DNA of 64,000 nucleotides. Origin: Nitrospira sp. (GTDB taxonomy: Bacteria; Nitrospirota; Nitrospiria; Nitrospirales; Nitrospiraceae). Positions 8,466-17,472 of this stretch are shown here, piece by piece. The position numbers were made by a program, and so were the translations under genes. The notes under the pieces were generated by a model, which saw only the letters and a list, made by a program, of their open reading frames with translations, ran no database searches and was not told the DNA's origin. Numbering within the stretch: the stretch's first letter is position 1; the number at the start of each line of letters is the position of its first letter. The DNA lies in the NCBI GenBank assembly GCA_024760525.1, contig CP060499.1, positions 2,294,001 through 2,358,000 on the forward strand. Direction: 5' to 3'.

Positions 8466-8537
8466 TTGGTACCAAAATGGGTGGTTCCACACGCAGAGAG
8501 TATGCGAGGAGCCGATAAGCCCTGAGCGGGTTGGATC

Positions 8538-8909
8538 TCAGGCGACTTTCCGTAGATGGGAAGGTTTGCCGGCCGTCAAATCGCGGCAGAGCTGGCGAAG
8601 CTTGAACTGGACCTCATCAAAGGACTCCCCTTGCGCCGAATGGTCGGGGTAGCCCTGCAGATAGCCACGCCACTTGCCCTGCTCCTGCGTAAGCACATAC
8701 CGTGGCGCTTCTACGGGGCCAATTCCTGCCTTGGGTGGTTCAATGCGGGGAATCTCTCGGGAGCTTTTGGCGGAATCGCGGCTCGCCTGTTGGACCTTGA
8801 ACTGCAGCTCGTCGAATGACGCCGCTTGGATTTCGCGATCAGGACAGCCCTCCGGGTGCGCGCGCCACCTGCCCTGCTCCGGCCAATATACCCAATTTGG
8901 TCGTTCCAT
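8538..8909 (-). CDS. Protein of two tandem HicB-like domains
   Basis: 123 residues if started at MERPN (ATG 8909). Alternatives are ATG 8921 and GTG 8966; none has a clear ribosome site, and 8909 leaves room for a divergent promoter. Two repeats of about 40 residues are seen: EQGRWRAHPEGCPDREIQAASFDELQFKVQQ and EQGKWRGYLQGYPDHSAQGESFDEVQFKLRQ, joined by a Pro-rich linker. Each follows the pattern W-x-x-x-x-x-G-x-P-D/C-x(5)-G/A-x-S-x-D/E-E-x-x-x-x-L/V of the HicB/UPF0150 partial RNase-H fold. No HicA toxin gene or DNA-binding tail is present, so it is not an obvious toxin-antitoxin pair. Function unknown. Confidence 0.65.
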   Translation of the reverse strand: MERPNWVYWPEQGRWRAHPEGCPDREIQAASFDELQFKVQQASRDSAKSSREIPRIEPPKAGIGPVEAPRYVLTQEQGKWRGYLQGYPDHSAQGESFDEVQFKLRQLCRDLTAGKPSHLRKVA

Positions 8910-8974
8910 TCTGGCGATCATAGCGAGGCGTTGAAGATCTGACCAGCAATTTCGAAATTTTTGCACGTACGCAT

Positions 8975-9877
8975 ATGGATCCGAAATTCTCCGGCTTATC
9001 GGCCTTATCGTTTGGCCATATACACGCCAATAAGCTATCGTTTTCCGTCGCTATGGCAGGGTCCGGGAATCGATTGGTGCTGTGCCTCCATGGATTTCCG
9101 GAATCCGCCGTCTCGTGGCGGCATCAGATCCCATCATTGGCCCAAGCCGGGTATCGGGTCTGGGCTCCCGATCTCCGGGGATACGGCGGCACGACACGAC
9201 CGACCGGCGTCGAGGCCTATGGAATTGAGCCCTTGATGGACGATGTGACTGCGCTGCTCGAGGCTGCCCAAGTTCAGCGTGTCATTCTCGTTGGACACGA
9301 CTGGGGTGGCATCATCGCCTGGTACTATGCGATGCGGCACAGCGATCGTGTAGAAGCCCTTGTGATTGTGAACGCTCCCCATCCCGCCTGCTTTGAGCGA
9401 GAAGTACGGCACTGGCGGCAATTGCGCCGCTCTTGGTACATGGGCTTCTTTCAAATTCCTCGGCTCCCTGAAGCCGCAATGTCCGCCGGCCATGGTTATG
9501 TCATCGGCGCAATTTTGAGACATATGGCGATTGATCGCCAATGCATGCCTGACGACCTTGTGCGGATATACCGCCAACAGGCATGCGAGCCCGGAGCCCT
9601 CACCGCCATGGTGAATTATTATCGAGCAGCCTTACGCGGCGGCGCGTCTCGACAGCGGCAATTGGGATACCCTGCCGTCGCGATTCCTACACTGGTGATT
9701 TGGGGGCTGCAGGATCATGCGCTGGCCGCTGAGAATCTGGAAGGTTTGAGCAATTGTGCGACTGACTTGACGGTGGTGAAGATCGCCGACGCTGGGCATT
9801 TCGTCCATGAAGACAAGCCGGAACAAGTGACGCGTGAGATGCTGACTTGGTTACGCAATAGATTACCGCACGACTGA
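8975..9877 (+). CDS. Alpha/beta hydrolase, epoxide-hydrolase/dehalogenase type
   Basis: 300 residues from ATG 8975. The oxyanion-hole motif is HGFPES (residues 39-44), the nucleophile elbow is GHDWGG with Asp109, and a late acid (WGLQDHAL) and catalytic His (DAGHFVHED) complete the triad. An Asp nucleophile in G-H-D-W-G-G places it with soluble epoxide hydrolases and haloalkane or fluoroacetate dehalogenases rather than esterases. The cap region (about 130-230) is of normal size. No signal peptide, so cytoplasmic. Its start lies 65 bp from the divergent tandem-repeat gene. Confidence 0.9.
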   Translation: MDPKFSGLSALSFGHIHANKLSFSVAMAGSGNRLVLCLHGFPESAVSWRHQIPSLAQAGYRVWAPDLRGYGGTTRPTGVEAYGIEPLMDDVTALLEAAQVQRVILVGHDWGGIIAWYYAMRHSDRVEALVIVNAPHPACFEREVRHWRQLRRSWYMGFFQIPRLPEAAMSAGHGYVIGAILRHMAIDRQCMPDDLVRIYRQQACEPGALTAMVNYYRAALRGGASRQRQLGYPAVAIPTLVIWGLQDHALAAENLEGLSNCATDLTVVKIADAGHFVHEDKPEQVTREMLTWLRNRLPHD

Positions 9878-9880
9878 TGG

Positions 9881-11083
9881 TCATCCGGGTGTCGCGATTG
9901 CAGAAGGTGTCGTCCCCGCTGGGAAGGGATTTCCAAACAAAGGGTTTAACGGTGCAAGTCCCCCGGTTCCTTGCGCGATGGCATAAGCCGACACACGGCC
10001 TCCACGATTCACCACATAAAGAAATTGGCCATCCGACGAGAAGGTCATTGCCACAGGCGTGGTGCCCGCAGGTGCGGGGTTCAGGTTACCCGCTGAGCTC
10101 GGCACGAGCGTCAACAGTCCGCCGCTTCCAATAGTAAATGCCGTCACCGTACCTCCGCCATTGGCCGTGTAAACAAATTGGCCATCCTGGGAGATGACAA
10201 TGGCATTAGGAGTCGTGCTCCCGACCGGGATGGGGTTCGCGCTGGACCCCGCCGCCGGCGCCAAGCTGAGGAGGCCGTTCGCCGCAATTTGAAATACCGT
10301 GACATCATTGGAGCCACTGTTGGCCACGTAGAGAAACGAACCATTCGGCGAGATGGCAATCCCTTTTGGAGCCGTTCCACCGGTCGAGATAGGATTCCTG
10401 CTCGTCCCGGACGTGGGTATGCGCGTTAAGAGCCCGGTTCCTCCGATTGAGAATGCCGTGACATCGTTGGATCCACTGTTGGCCACATAGAGGAATTTTC
10501 CAATTGGGGAAAGCACTACGGATGCAGGATCAGATCCGCCAACCGAAACGGGGTTCGAGTTGCCGGCCGCCTGCGGTATAGACGTCAAAACCCCTGCAGT
10601 CCCTATATTGAACGCGGTCACGTTATCAGAGCCACCATTGACCACATACAGATACTTTGTATCAGAGGAGATGGCCATTGCGCCTGGAGTTGTGCCGACT
10701 GAAGCCGGGTTGGGATTGAGCGCAGTCGATGGCACCAAGATAAGGCCACCGTCCGTTGCAACTCTGAATGCCGTCACGTTATTCGCTCGACTGTTGGCCA
10801 CAAACGTGAAAAATCCATCGGACGATATCGCAATCGCTGACGGACCTGAGAGATTCGCAAACGGAGAGCCGGCAATCGGCACCAATGCACCAGTCCCTGC
10901 ATTGATGCTGTATCCGGATACATTATTGGAGCCGCTATTGGTGACATAGACGATCGATGTCGTTCCAACACCACCTCCTATGGTTCCTACACCTCCAAAC
11001 GTGCCTCCATCTCCACCTCCATCGCCACAACCGGATAGAAGCCATGCGAATGCGAACAGCCATACCATCAGCCATTTGTTCAT
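9881..11083 (-). CDS. YVTN/lactonase-type beta-propeller lipoprotein
   Basis: 400 residues from ATG 11083, with CAGGG 8 bp upstream; upstream extension frames lack a ribosome site. The N-terminus has a basic start, a hydrophobic core (WLMVWLFAFAWLL) and the lipobox LLSGC, followed by a Gly-rich linker. The rest is a repeated blade of about 50 residues with the pattern YVANSGSNDVTAFSIGG...GLLTRIP...G.APKGIAISPNGSFL, typical of lactonase-like seven-bladed propellers. Anchoring in a membrane facing the periplasm is expected. The lactonase catalytic ligands are not evident, so an enzymatic role is doubtful. It lies downstream of a similar gene at 11295-12380. Confidence 0.88.
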   Translation of the reverse strand: MNKWLMVWLFAFAWLLSGCGDGGGDGGTFGGVGTIGGGVGTTSIVYVTNSGSNNVSGYSINAGTGALVPIAGSPFANLSGPSAIAISSDGFFTFVANSRANNVTAFRVATDGGLILVPSTALNPNPASVGTTPGAMAISSDTKYLYVVNGGSDNVTAFNIGTAGVLTSIPQAAGNSNPVSVGGSDPASVVLSPIGKFLYVANSGSNDVTAFSIGGTGLLTRIPTSGTSRNPISTGGTAPKGIAISPNGSFLYVANSGSNDVTVFQIAANGLLSLAPAAGSSANPIPVGSTTPNAIVISQDGQFVYTANGGGTVTAFTIGSGGLLTLVPSSAGNLNPAPAGTTPVAMTFSSDGQFLYVVNRGGRVSAYAIAQGTGGLAPLNPLFGNPFPAGTTPSAIATPG

Positions 11084-11246
11084 GATCATAGCCCTGTGAA
11101 TTGTGTGGACAACCCCACCTCGGGTTATACCACTCCCACATGGCTCTGACAACGAAGCAGCTGTGGACGGGACAGTGGAATAAAGAAGGACTGTGCTCGG
11201 GTCGGTATTGACCGAATCAATGGCGAGCGGCTTGGAGGGGTACTGA

Positions 11247-11271
11247 CCGCGGCACGGTGGCTGTGCCGCGG
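11247..11271 (-). terminator. Perfect 9-bp hairpin after the propeller lipoprotein gene
   Basis: CCGCGGCAC (11247-11255) and GTGCCGCGG (11263-11271) are exact inverse complements around a 7-nt loop. It lies 23 bp past the stop of the gene at 11295-12380. No T-run follows, so it may stop transcription inefficiently, act with Rho, or protect the mRNA 3' end. Confidence 0.45.
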
Positions 11272-11294
11272 GCTATCAAAGTCCCGGACAAGGC

Positions 11295-12380
11295 TTATGG
11301 TCGACCTGGTGTGCCAATGCCAACTGGGGTCGCTCCAGCCGGAAACGCCGCACCTAAAGAAACCAGCTCACCGCTCCCTGCTGTAATTCGATAGCCGGAT
11401 ACATCGCCAGCTCCGCCACTGTTTGATGCATACAAGAATTGCCCATCCGGGTTTATGGTGATGCCACTTGGAGCTGTTCCGGCAGACTCCGTTTCCACGA
11501 TGTTCAAATCACCGGTGGTCCCGTTAACACTGAACACCGATACATTGTTCGATCCTTGATTGCTCACATACAGAAACGCTCCATTGGGGGATACGACCAC
11601 ACCACTTGGCGCCGTTCCCGCTCCAAATGGAGAGTTGATAACCGGAGTCAGCGCGCCGGTGGTTCCATTGATACTGAACACCGACACATTGTTGGACCCC
11701 TGGTTACTTGCATACAGAAGTGCGCTATTCGGTGATACGGCCACGCCGCTCGGCGATGTCCCCGCATTTTCGTTTTCTTCGAACGTCAAGGCGCCGGTGG
11801 TTCCGTTAATTCTGAATGCCGACACATTGTTGGAGCCCTGGTTACTCACATAGAGGAAGGATCCGTTCGGCGATACCGCGACCGCGCTCGGTGTTGTTCC
11901 TGCAGCAATCGGAGCGCCGACTACGCTCAATGCCCCGGTTGTTCCACCAATACTGTAAACGGATACGGTACCGTTATTGTTCGCGGCATAGAGAAACCGA
12001 TCGTTGGGCGAAACAGTCACCGCGTTAAAACTGCTTCCGGAAACAAACGGCGATCCGGTCACCGAGGTGAGGCCACCCGTCACCGCACTGATGGCGAATG
12101 CATAGATACCATCGTTTGTTGCGACAAAGGCAAAGGATCCATTCGAAGACACTGCAACGGATGATGGGACGTCGGTTGTGAGTGAAATGGTGCCTGCATC
12201 GACAAGACTCCCTCCCCCACTGATCGTGTAAGCCGACACTTCGTTGGGTCCACTGCTCACGACATACGCGACTGGTACTGCCCCCCCTTCAAACCCACCT
12301 TCTCCGCCTCCTCCACTTGGACAGCCGGTCACCAGCGCCAGGAACGGTAACATGAGCCATGACAGGAATCGCGTATTCAT
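11295..12380 (-). CDS. YVTN-repeat beta-propeller lipoprotein
   Basis: 361 residues from ATG 12380, with AAGGA 6 bp upstream. A signal sequence (WLMLPFLALVTGC) ends in a lipobox, followed by PSGGGGEGG. Seven or so blades repeat the pattern SNQGSNNVSVFSINGTTGAL with GTAPSGVVVSPNGAFLYV; the best-preserved central blades are almost identical to each other. It resembles the neighbouring lipoprotein at 9881-11083, which suggests local duplication. A surface or periplasmic scaffold role is more likely than catalysis (inference). Probably transcribed first, with the second propeller gene downstream behind a hairpin. Confidence 0.88.
   Translation of the reverse strand: MNTRFLSWLMLPFLALVTGCPSGGGGEGGFEGGAVPVAYVVSSGPNEVSAYTISGGGSLVDAGTISLTTDVPSSVAVSSNGSFAFVATNDGIYAFAISAVTGGLTSVTGSPFVSGSSFNAVTVSPNDRFLYAANNNGTVSVYSIGGTTGALSVVGAPIAAGTTPSAVAVSPNGSFLYVSNQGSNNVSAFRINGTTGALTFEENENAGTSPSGVAVSPNSALLYASNQGSNNVSVFSINGTTGALTPVINSPFGAGTAPSGVVVSPNGAFLYVSNQGSNNVSVFSVNGTTGDLNIVETESAGTAPSGITINPDGQFLYASNSGGAGDVSGYRITAGSGELVSLGAAFPAGATPVGIGTPGRP
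11500..11960 (-). repeat. Tandem coding repeats of 138-144 bp (propeller blades)
   Basis: Near-identical segments around ACATTGTT followed by a ...CCCTGGTTACT-like stretch recur at 11542, 11686 and 11824, spaced 144 and 138 bp. They encode consecutive blades of the propeller lipoprotein. High DNA identity among them implies recent amplification or gene conversion. Confidence 0.75.
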
Positions 12381-12531
12381 ATCGTGTCCTTTTGCTGATG
12401 TCCTTAATGGGATGCCTGTTTCCCGTATAGCACGGGTGAATACGTACACCAACTAAAATGATTTTTTTCGTTGGACTCTGGCCGATTCCCGCTGGCACAC
12501 TGCACCTCTTAAAACGGAGCACGATCAGGCC

Positions 12532-13356
12532 TTGCATCAATCACTCACCATTCTCGGATCCGGCTACACCGCCAAGTTTTTCTTGCCGCTCGCCGAGCAA
12601 CGCTATACCCGAGTCTGTGCCACCAGCCGAAATCCCGAGCGGCACCTCACTCATCTGCGACCTGACCAACGAGTACGATTCGATCTGGCACAACCTGATA
12701 CATGGCCGTCGATTCCAACGGCGACCGACATGCTGTGGTGCTTTCCTGCAGCGCCGATTGAAATGGTCCGTCGATTCGCTGAAGCGGCCTCTCTGCGGAC
12801 CCGTCGCCTCGTCGTGCTGGGCAGCACCTCCGCATATGCCGACAGCGTCTGTACCGGATATCCTCCATCCTGGGTGGATGAAGCAGCACCCATCGATCTA
12901 ACAAAAGATCGCGTACAGGGAGAAGAGCTATTGCGGACGACTTATGGCGCCATCGTACTGCGGGTCGCAGGGATCTACGGGCCGGGCCGCAACCCCATCG
13001 ATTGGATCAGAACAGGCCGCGTGAACCGCTCACGCAAATATGTCAATCTCATTCATGTCGAGGATTTGGCTTCGACCTGCCTTGCGGCCATGACCCATGC
13101 CGAACCAAGCGGGGTCTACAATGTGAGTGACGGCAATCCCATGACCTGGAATGAGATCTGTGAGTCGATCGCGCAGCGGTGGGAGATTCGATCCTCCACC
13201 TCCCGGGAACCGGGGCCACCCGGCAAGCGGGTATTGAACAAGCGAATGAGTGAGTTGCTGAAACTGGATCGTGTCGGTTTGCGCTACAGTAATCTATTCG
13301 AAGCGCTTGAGCTGATGCAGCGGAGTTCGCTCAACGAAGCAAGGCCATCACCGTAA
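12532..13356 (+). CDS. NAD(P)-dependent epimerase/dehydratase-like SDR protein (YeeZ-like)
   Basis: 274 residues from TTG 12532; no better start is seen upstream of the first strand. The N-terminus LTILGSGYTAKFFL carries the Rossmann G-x-G-x-x-A loop. Later elements are VVLGSTSAYAD (Ser/Thr near the catalytic region), RVAGIYGPGRNPIDWI and NLIHVEDLA, as in extended SDR epimerases. The usual Y-x-x-x-K is not clear, so the enzymatic role is uncertain; the closest known shape is the YeeZ/NAD(P)H-binding group. Its last 26 bp overlap the end of the convergent CPBP protease gene. Confidence 0.82.
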   Translation: MHQSLTILGSGYTAKFFLPLAEQRYTRVCATSRNPERHLTHLRPDQRVRFDLAQPDTWPSIPTATDMLWCFPAAPIEMVRRFAEAASLRTRRLVVLGSTSAYADSVCTGYPPSWVDEAAPIDLTKDRVQGEELLRTTYGAIVLRVAGIYGPGRNPIDWIRTGRVNRSRKYVNLIHVEDLASTCLAAMTHAEPSGVYNVSDGNPMTWNEICESIAQRWEIRSSTSREPGPPGKRVLNKRMSELLKLDRVGLRYSNLFEALELMQRSSLNEARPSP

Positions 13357-14827
13357 GGCACACCAGCACGTTGTTCATCGCATGGGCGGCCATGCTGGGA
13401 ACCAGACTCCCTGTCCGCTCGTAGATCCAAGCCCAGAGGAACCCGCTCCACAAGACACTGATGAAGCCGATCAGGCTATAGCCGTGGGCCAACGCAAAAA
13501 TTCCGGCACTGATGAGTGCGGCAGGAAAGAATGAAAACCGGCGACGAAGCATCGCATAGAGCAGACCGCGAAATACAAGCTCCTCGAAGATCGGCGCGAA
13601 GATCACATACTGGAGCAAGCTACTCGCCAACACAGAGGGTGACGCCCAAACCAGATCCGCATCAAACCATTCCGTCCAGTGGTTATTCAGATTCAGGAAC
13701 TCGGCAGTCCGCCCCATCATCCATTCACCCCAAATCCCGGCAGCGACAACGGCGAGGATGATGCAGACCAGGCGTCCGAAGTCCGCCCGTCTGATATGGA
13801 GGCCGAACCCGGTCAAGAACGTCAGGCCGGAGGGCTTGAGCAGTTGAACATACGCGATGGCAAGCAGGGGAAGGTTGGCCAAGGGGATGGCCAACGCCGA
13901 CACCGGCGCATGCTCGAAGGACGGAGCGAATAGCAAGGCTGACGTTGCAATCACTCCTAATGCGCCGCCACGGAGAATAACCGCAGCAGCAGATCTTCCG
14001 GACCAAGGCGGAGGAACGCCAGGTGAATGGAGTCGCAAGATGTCCACCCGCTGCCCCTTGAGCCTGACAATACCCAACAGCATGACTGACCCGATCACCA
14101 GACAGATCAATTCGAACAAGAGCAATGGGCGAATCCTTTGCTGAACCAGATCCTCCTTGATCACACTCTGGTTTTTGACCGTCACAAGAAGTCCCTGATT
14201 ACCAGCTCGTTGCGCGAGCCTGGCGGCAAGATGATCGTAGAACCATCCGTTCGGCAGTGTTTCCGCCAGCAGAGCTTGTAATTCGACTTCCTGTTCCCCA
14301 TTGAGTGGTTGCGCACCATACGCAGCTTCGATCAATTGTCCAAGTAGCACCGCGGACGTCCCACGACCTTGCCACCCCTTGGCTTCGGCCAGTGCCGCCC
14401 CTTCACGCCCGGATTCTCCAAGCAGAATCGCCAGCCGAAGCTTGGACAGTGGATCATCCGTCGTCTCAACCAGCTCGCGATACCACTGGATGGCTTGCCC
14501 AGGAGTTTCGTCCTCGCTCCCCATCGTCCATTCCGCGAGCCATTGCTGCCATACCGGGGCTCGTCGAAGCGCGTCTTGGGCTTCCATCATACGGCCGACC
14601 ATCAGATCGAGCGCACGGTCCGGTTCCTCGAATCGCTGAAGTTTTGGAAAGGTCATCGACACCCACAGAATGTCCCCGAGCGCCGCAACCAGGATGGCTG
14701 CGCAGACGACATTCACAAAGAGTGACCATCGAGAGCTGTAGGGTTGAAGTGGTGACTGTGCGACCGTAGCGGTTTCGGCGGCTGGGAGACCTTGCAATTG
14801 TCCAATCGAATAGATCTGTTCGCTCAT
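13331..14827 (-). CDS. CPBP-family intramembrane metalloprotease
   Basis: 498 residues from ATG 14827. A short cytoplasmic start and a membrane span (about residues 34-52) precede a soluble helical part (about 60-215). At least eight further spans follow. The CAAX protease/Rce1-like motifs are EELVFRGLLYAML (E-E-x-x-x-R), ALAHGYSL and SMAAHAMNNV near the C-terminus (H-x-x-x-N). Bacterial members cleave membrane substrates or serve in immunity to peptides; the target here is unknown. The long N-terminal soluble segment is unusual compared with the common 200-300 residue form. Confidence 0.88.
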   Translation of the reverse strand: MSEQIYSIGQLQGLPAAETATVAQSPLQPYSSRWSLFVNVVCAAILVAALGDILWVSMTFPKLQRFEEPDRALDLMVGRMMEAQDALRRAPVWQQWLAEWTMGSEDETPGQAIQWYRELVETTDDPLSKLRLAILLGESGREGAALAEAKGWQGRGTSAVLLGQLIEAAYGAQPLNGEQEVELQALLAETLPNGWFYDHLAARLAQRAGNQGLLVTVKNQSVIKEDLVQQRIRPLLLFELICLVIGSVMLLGIVRLKGQRVDILRLHSPGVPPPWSGRSAAAVILRGGALGVIATSALLFAPSFEHAPVSALAIPLANLPLLAIAYVQLLKPSGLTFLTGFGLHIRRADFGRLVCIILAVVAAGIWGEWMMGRTAEFLNLNNHWTEWFDADLVWASPSVLASSLLQYVIFAPIFEELVFRGLLYAMLRRRFSFFPAALISAGIFALAHGYSLIGFISVLWSGFLWAWIYERTGSLVPSMAAHAMNNVLVCLTVMALLR

Positions 14828-14972
14828 GGGTGCTTGACTATAACATGTGCCTCCGACTCTCCAAATCCCCTCAAAATAGCTACTGAGTTGGTCTGCATAG
14901 AATTTGCTGCATAGCCTTGCCTTCCGAAGTTGGCTATACTAACTCCGCGACATTCAAGGAGCCTTTTTTGCC

Positions 14973-16151
14973 ATGAACGACTTTAGCGCACCGCGCAGAT
15001 TGCTCTTAGGCCCCGGTCCAAGCATGGTTCATCCCCGAGTGCTGCGTGCCATGGCGACTCCGCTCGTGGGACATTTGGACCCGGCTTTCTTGAGCGTGAT
15101 GAATGACATTCAGTCCCTCTTGCGCCATGTATTTGCGACCACCAATCGTTTCACCATCGCCGTCTCTGGCACGGGATCAGCCGGAATGGAGGTCGCGATG
15201 GTCAACATGGTGGAGCCGGGTGATGCCGTGATCGTAGGCATCAACGGGGTGTTCGGCACTCGGCTCGCGACGATAGTTGACCGTTGCGGAGGCAAGGCTA
15301 TTCGTGTGGAGGTTCCTTGGGGCCAGATGATCGAACCGGACGCGATTTCGACGCTGCTCCAACGGTCGGGGCCGGTGAAGGCGGTTGCACTCGTCCACGC
15401 TGAAACCTCCACCGGTGCATGGCAACCTATCGAACCGATCAGCGCGATCTGCCGCAAATACGACACCCTGCTCATCGTCGATGCGGTCACATCGCTTGGC
15501 GGGGTCCCAGTAGAAGTCGATCAGTGGGGTATCGATGTGTGCTACAGTGCCACGCAAAAATGTCTCAGCTGCCCGCCTGGCTTGGCTCCCTTGACCTTAA
15601 GCGAGCGCGCACTTTCCGCAATCAAGAATCGGCGAGCTCCCTGCCAAAGCTGGTATTTTGACCTGGCCCTTATCGCAGATTACTGGGCAGAACATAACCG
15701 GACCTATCATCATACCGCACCGATTTCGATGCTGTATGCCCTGCGGGAGGCCTTGCGTTTGATCAAAGAAGAAGGACTTTCTGCCCGGTTCGCCCGGCAT
15801 GAATTGAACAGCCGCGCGTTGATGGCGGGACTGATCGCGCTCGGCTTGGAGCCGTTGCCACCTCCTGATCACCGACTTCCGACGCTGATCTGTGTCACAG
15901 TTCCCACACATATCAATGAAGCGAGCGTCCGATCTCAATTGCTCGAAACGTCCGGGATAGAGATCGGCGGAGGCCTAGGGCATCTGAAGGGAAAAGTCTG
16001 GCGAATCGGGTTGATGGGAGAATCGTCCACCGAAGCCAACGTGCTGACCTTCCTGAATGCCTTGGAAGAGATCGGCATTCGAAACAAGTGGATTTCGACT
16101 CCAGGCATTGCACTGCAGGCAGCAGCGCATACCTATAGTGGAGGACGCTAA
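14973..16151 (+). CDS. Class V aminotransferase, alanine/serine-glyoxylate type
   Basis: 392 residues from ATG 14973, with AAGGAG 10 bp upstream and TATACT at 14935-14940 as a likely -10 box. Hallmarks are LLGPGPSMVHPRVL at the start, VSGTGSAGMEVAM (about residues 64-76), HAETSTG (about 139-145), LLIVDAVTSLGGVPVEVDQ (PLP-binding Asp) and SATQKCLSCPPG, whose Lys binds PLP. These place it with alanine-glyoxylate and serine-pyruvate aminotransferases, which handle glyoxylate or serine-derived amino groups in the cytoplasm. The amidohydrolase gene starts 3 bp later, so the two are one operon. Confidence 0.92.
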   Translation: MNDFSAPRRLLLGPGPSMVHPRVLRAMATPLVGHLDPAFLSVMNDIQSLLRHVFATTNRFTIAVSGTGSAGMEVAMVNMVEPGDAVIVGINGVFGTRLATIVDRCGGKAIRVEVPWGQMIEPDAISTLLQRSGPVKAVALVHAETSTGAWQPIEPISAICRKYDTLLIVDAVTSLGGVPVEVDQWGIDVCYSATQKCLSCPPGLAPLTLSERALSAIKNRRAPCQSWYFDLALIADYWAEHNRTYHHTAPISMLYALREALRLIKEEGLSARFARHELNSRALMAGLIALGLEPLPPPDHRLPTLICVTVPTHINEASVRSQLLETSGIEIGGGLGHLKGKVWRIGLMGESSTEANVLTFLNALEEIGIRNKWISTPGIALQAAAHTYSGGR

Positions 16152-16154
16152 GTT

Positions 16155-17363
16155 GTGACGATTGCCATTCATCACGCACGCCTTATCGATGGGACGGGAG
16201 CCGTTCACGACAGCGCAACGCTGCTCGTGCGTGGCACCAGAATCACGGCGGTCGGACCCAGCAACATCGTCACGATCCCGAAGGGGGCTGTCCGTATCAA
16301 CGGCCGCGGTCTCACGGTTCTTCCAGGACTTATCGATTGTCATGTCCACCTCTGTTTGGGAGGCGAAGCGGATGTCGTCAGTACACTGGAATCAGAACAC
16401 CCGTCGTATACGTTGCTGAAGTCTGCCAAACATGCCAAGGCGACAATCGATGCGGGATTCACGACGGTGCGCGACGTAGGATCTCGAGATCACTCAATTT
16501 TCACCCTGAAAGAGGCGATCACTTCTGGTCTTCTACCTGGACCGAGAATCGTTGGTGCAGGTCTTGCCATCTGCATGATCGGTGGTCATGCGCGGTTCAT
16601 CGGAAAAGAAGTCGAAGGAACCGAGCAAGTCAGGGAAGCCGTGGCCGACCAAGTCGCCGCCGGGGCGGGGGTCATCAAAATCATCGCTTCGGGAGGAGTG
16701 CTGACGCCCGGCACCTCGCCGGATCAGGCTCAAATGACCACGCAGGAACTAGCGGCCGCCGTCGATGCCGCGCGCCAAGCCGGAAAAAAAGTGGCAGCGC
16801 ATGCCCACGGAGCATCCGGCATGAAGAACGCGATTCATGCAGGTGTGCACTCAATCGAGCATGCCACGTTGTTAGATGACGAGTCGGGCTCGCTCATGAA
16901 GCGGTATGGGGTCTATATGGTCCCTACCCTTTCTGCGCTGGCTACCACAGCCGCTTGCCGGCCGGGCTGCGGCATCCCAGAAAGCGCGTTAGACAAGGCC
17001 AAGGCCATGACCACGCGCCATCGGGCCAGCTTCAAACATGCGCACCAAAGCGGCATCTCCATCGCCATGGGAACCGATGCCGGGACACCGTTCAACTTCC
17101 ATGGAGACAATGCGCAGGAACTCGAGCGTATGGTGGCATTCGGCATGACACCGATGGAATCCATTGTTGCCTCGACGGCGACGGCGGCTCAATTAATCGG
17201 GATTCAGGACTCAGTCGGAACACTGACCAAGGGAATGGAGGCCGATCTTGTCATCCTGAAGGGAAATCCCCTTCGACGGATCGAGATGCTGCGAGACGGC
17301 GACAAGATTATGGGGGTGATGAAGGGTGGCCGATTCGTCTCCGGCCCTTTTTCGCGAGGCTAG
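16155..17363 (+). CDS. Metal-dependent amidohydrolase (imidazolonepropionase/prolidase-like)
   Basis: 402 residues from GTG 16155, 3 bp after the aminotransferase stop. Metal-site motifs are GLIDCHVHLCLGG (H-x-H at about 59-61), AGAGVIKIIASGG (candidate bridging Lys near 176), AAHAHGASG, GVHSIEHAT and GTDAGTPFNFHG (late Asp). This is the amidohydrolase-superfamily TIM barrel in the subgroup that includes imidazolonepropionases and Xaa-Pro dipeptidase-like enzymes. No signal peptide. The C-terminal ADLVILKGNPL closes the small beta-sandwich. The operon with an aminotransferase suggests breakdown of an amide-bearing amino compound (inference). Substrate unknown. Confidence 0.9.
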   Translation: MTIAIHHARLIDGTGAVHDSATLLVRGTRITAVGPSNIVTIPKGAVRINGRGLTVLPGLIDCHVHLCLGGEADVVSTLESEHPSYTLLKSAKHAKATIDAGFTTVRDVGSRDHSIFTLKEAITSGLLPGPRIVGAGLAICMIGGHARFIGKEVEGTEQVREAVADQVAAGAGVIKIIASGGVLTPGTSPDQAQMTTQELAAAVDAARQAGKKVAAHAHGASGMKNAIHAGVHSIEHATLLDDESGSLMKRYGVYMVPTLSALATTAACRPGCGIPESALDKAKAMTTRHRASFKHAHQSGISIAMGTDAGTPFNFHGDNAQELERMVAFGMTPMESIVASTATAAQLIGIQDSVGTLTKGMEADLVILKGNPLRRIEMLRDGDKIMGVMKGGRFVSGPFSRG

Positions 17364-17472
17364 ATCAAAGAAGACCTGCCACCTTCCATGACATAACTCC
17401 GGCGCCAACCGATGCCATGTTTCTTCCGTATCCCTCATTTTTCCCATTTGGAGCATGTGGGGCATTGGATCT

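Noticed and set aside
11500..11960. Regular 140-bp repeats could be mistaken for a repeat array
   Set aside because: They lie in frame within a propeller gene and encode its blades; the unit is far longer than a CRISPR repeat and spacer, and no cas genes are present.
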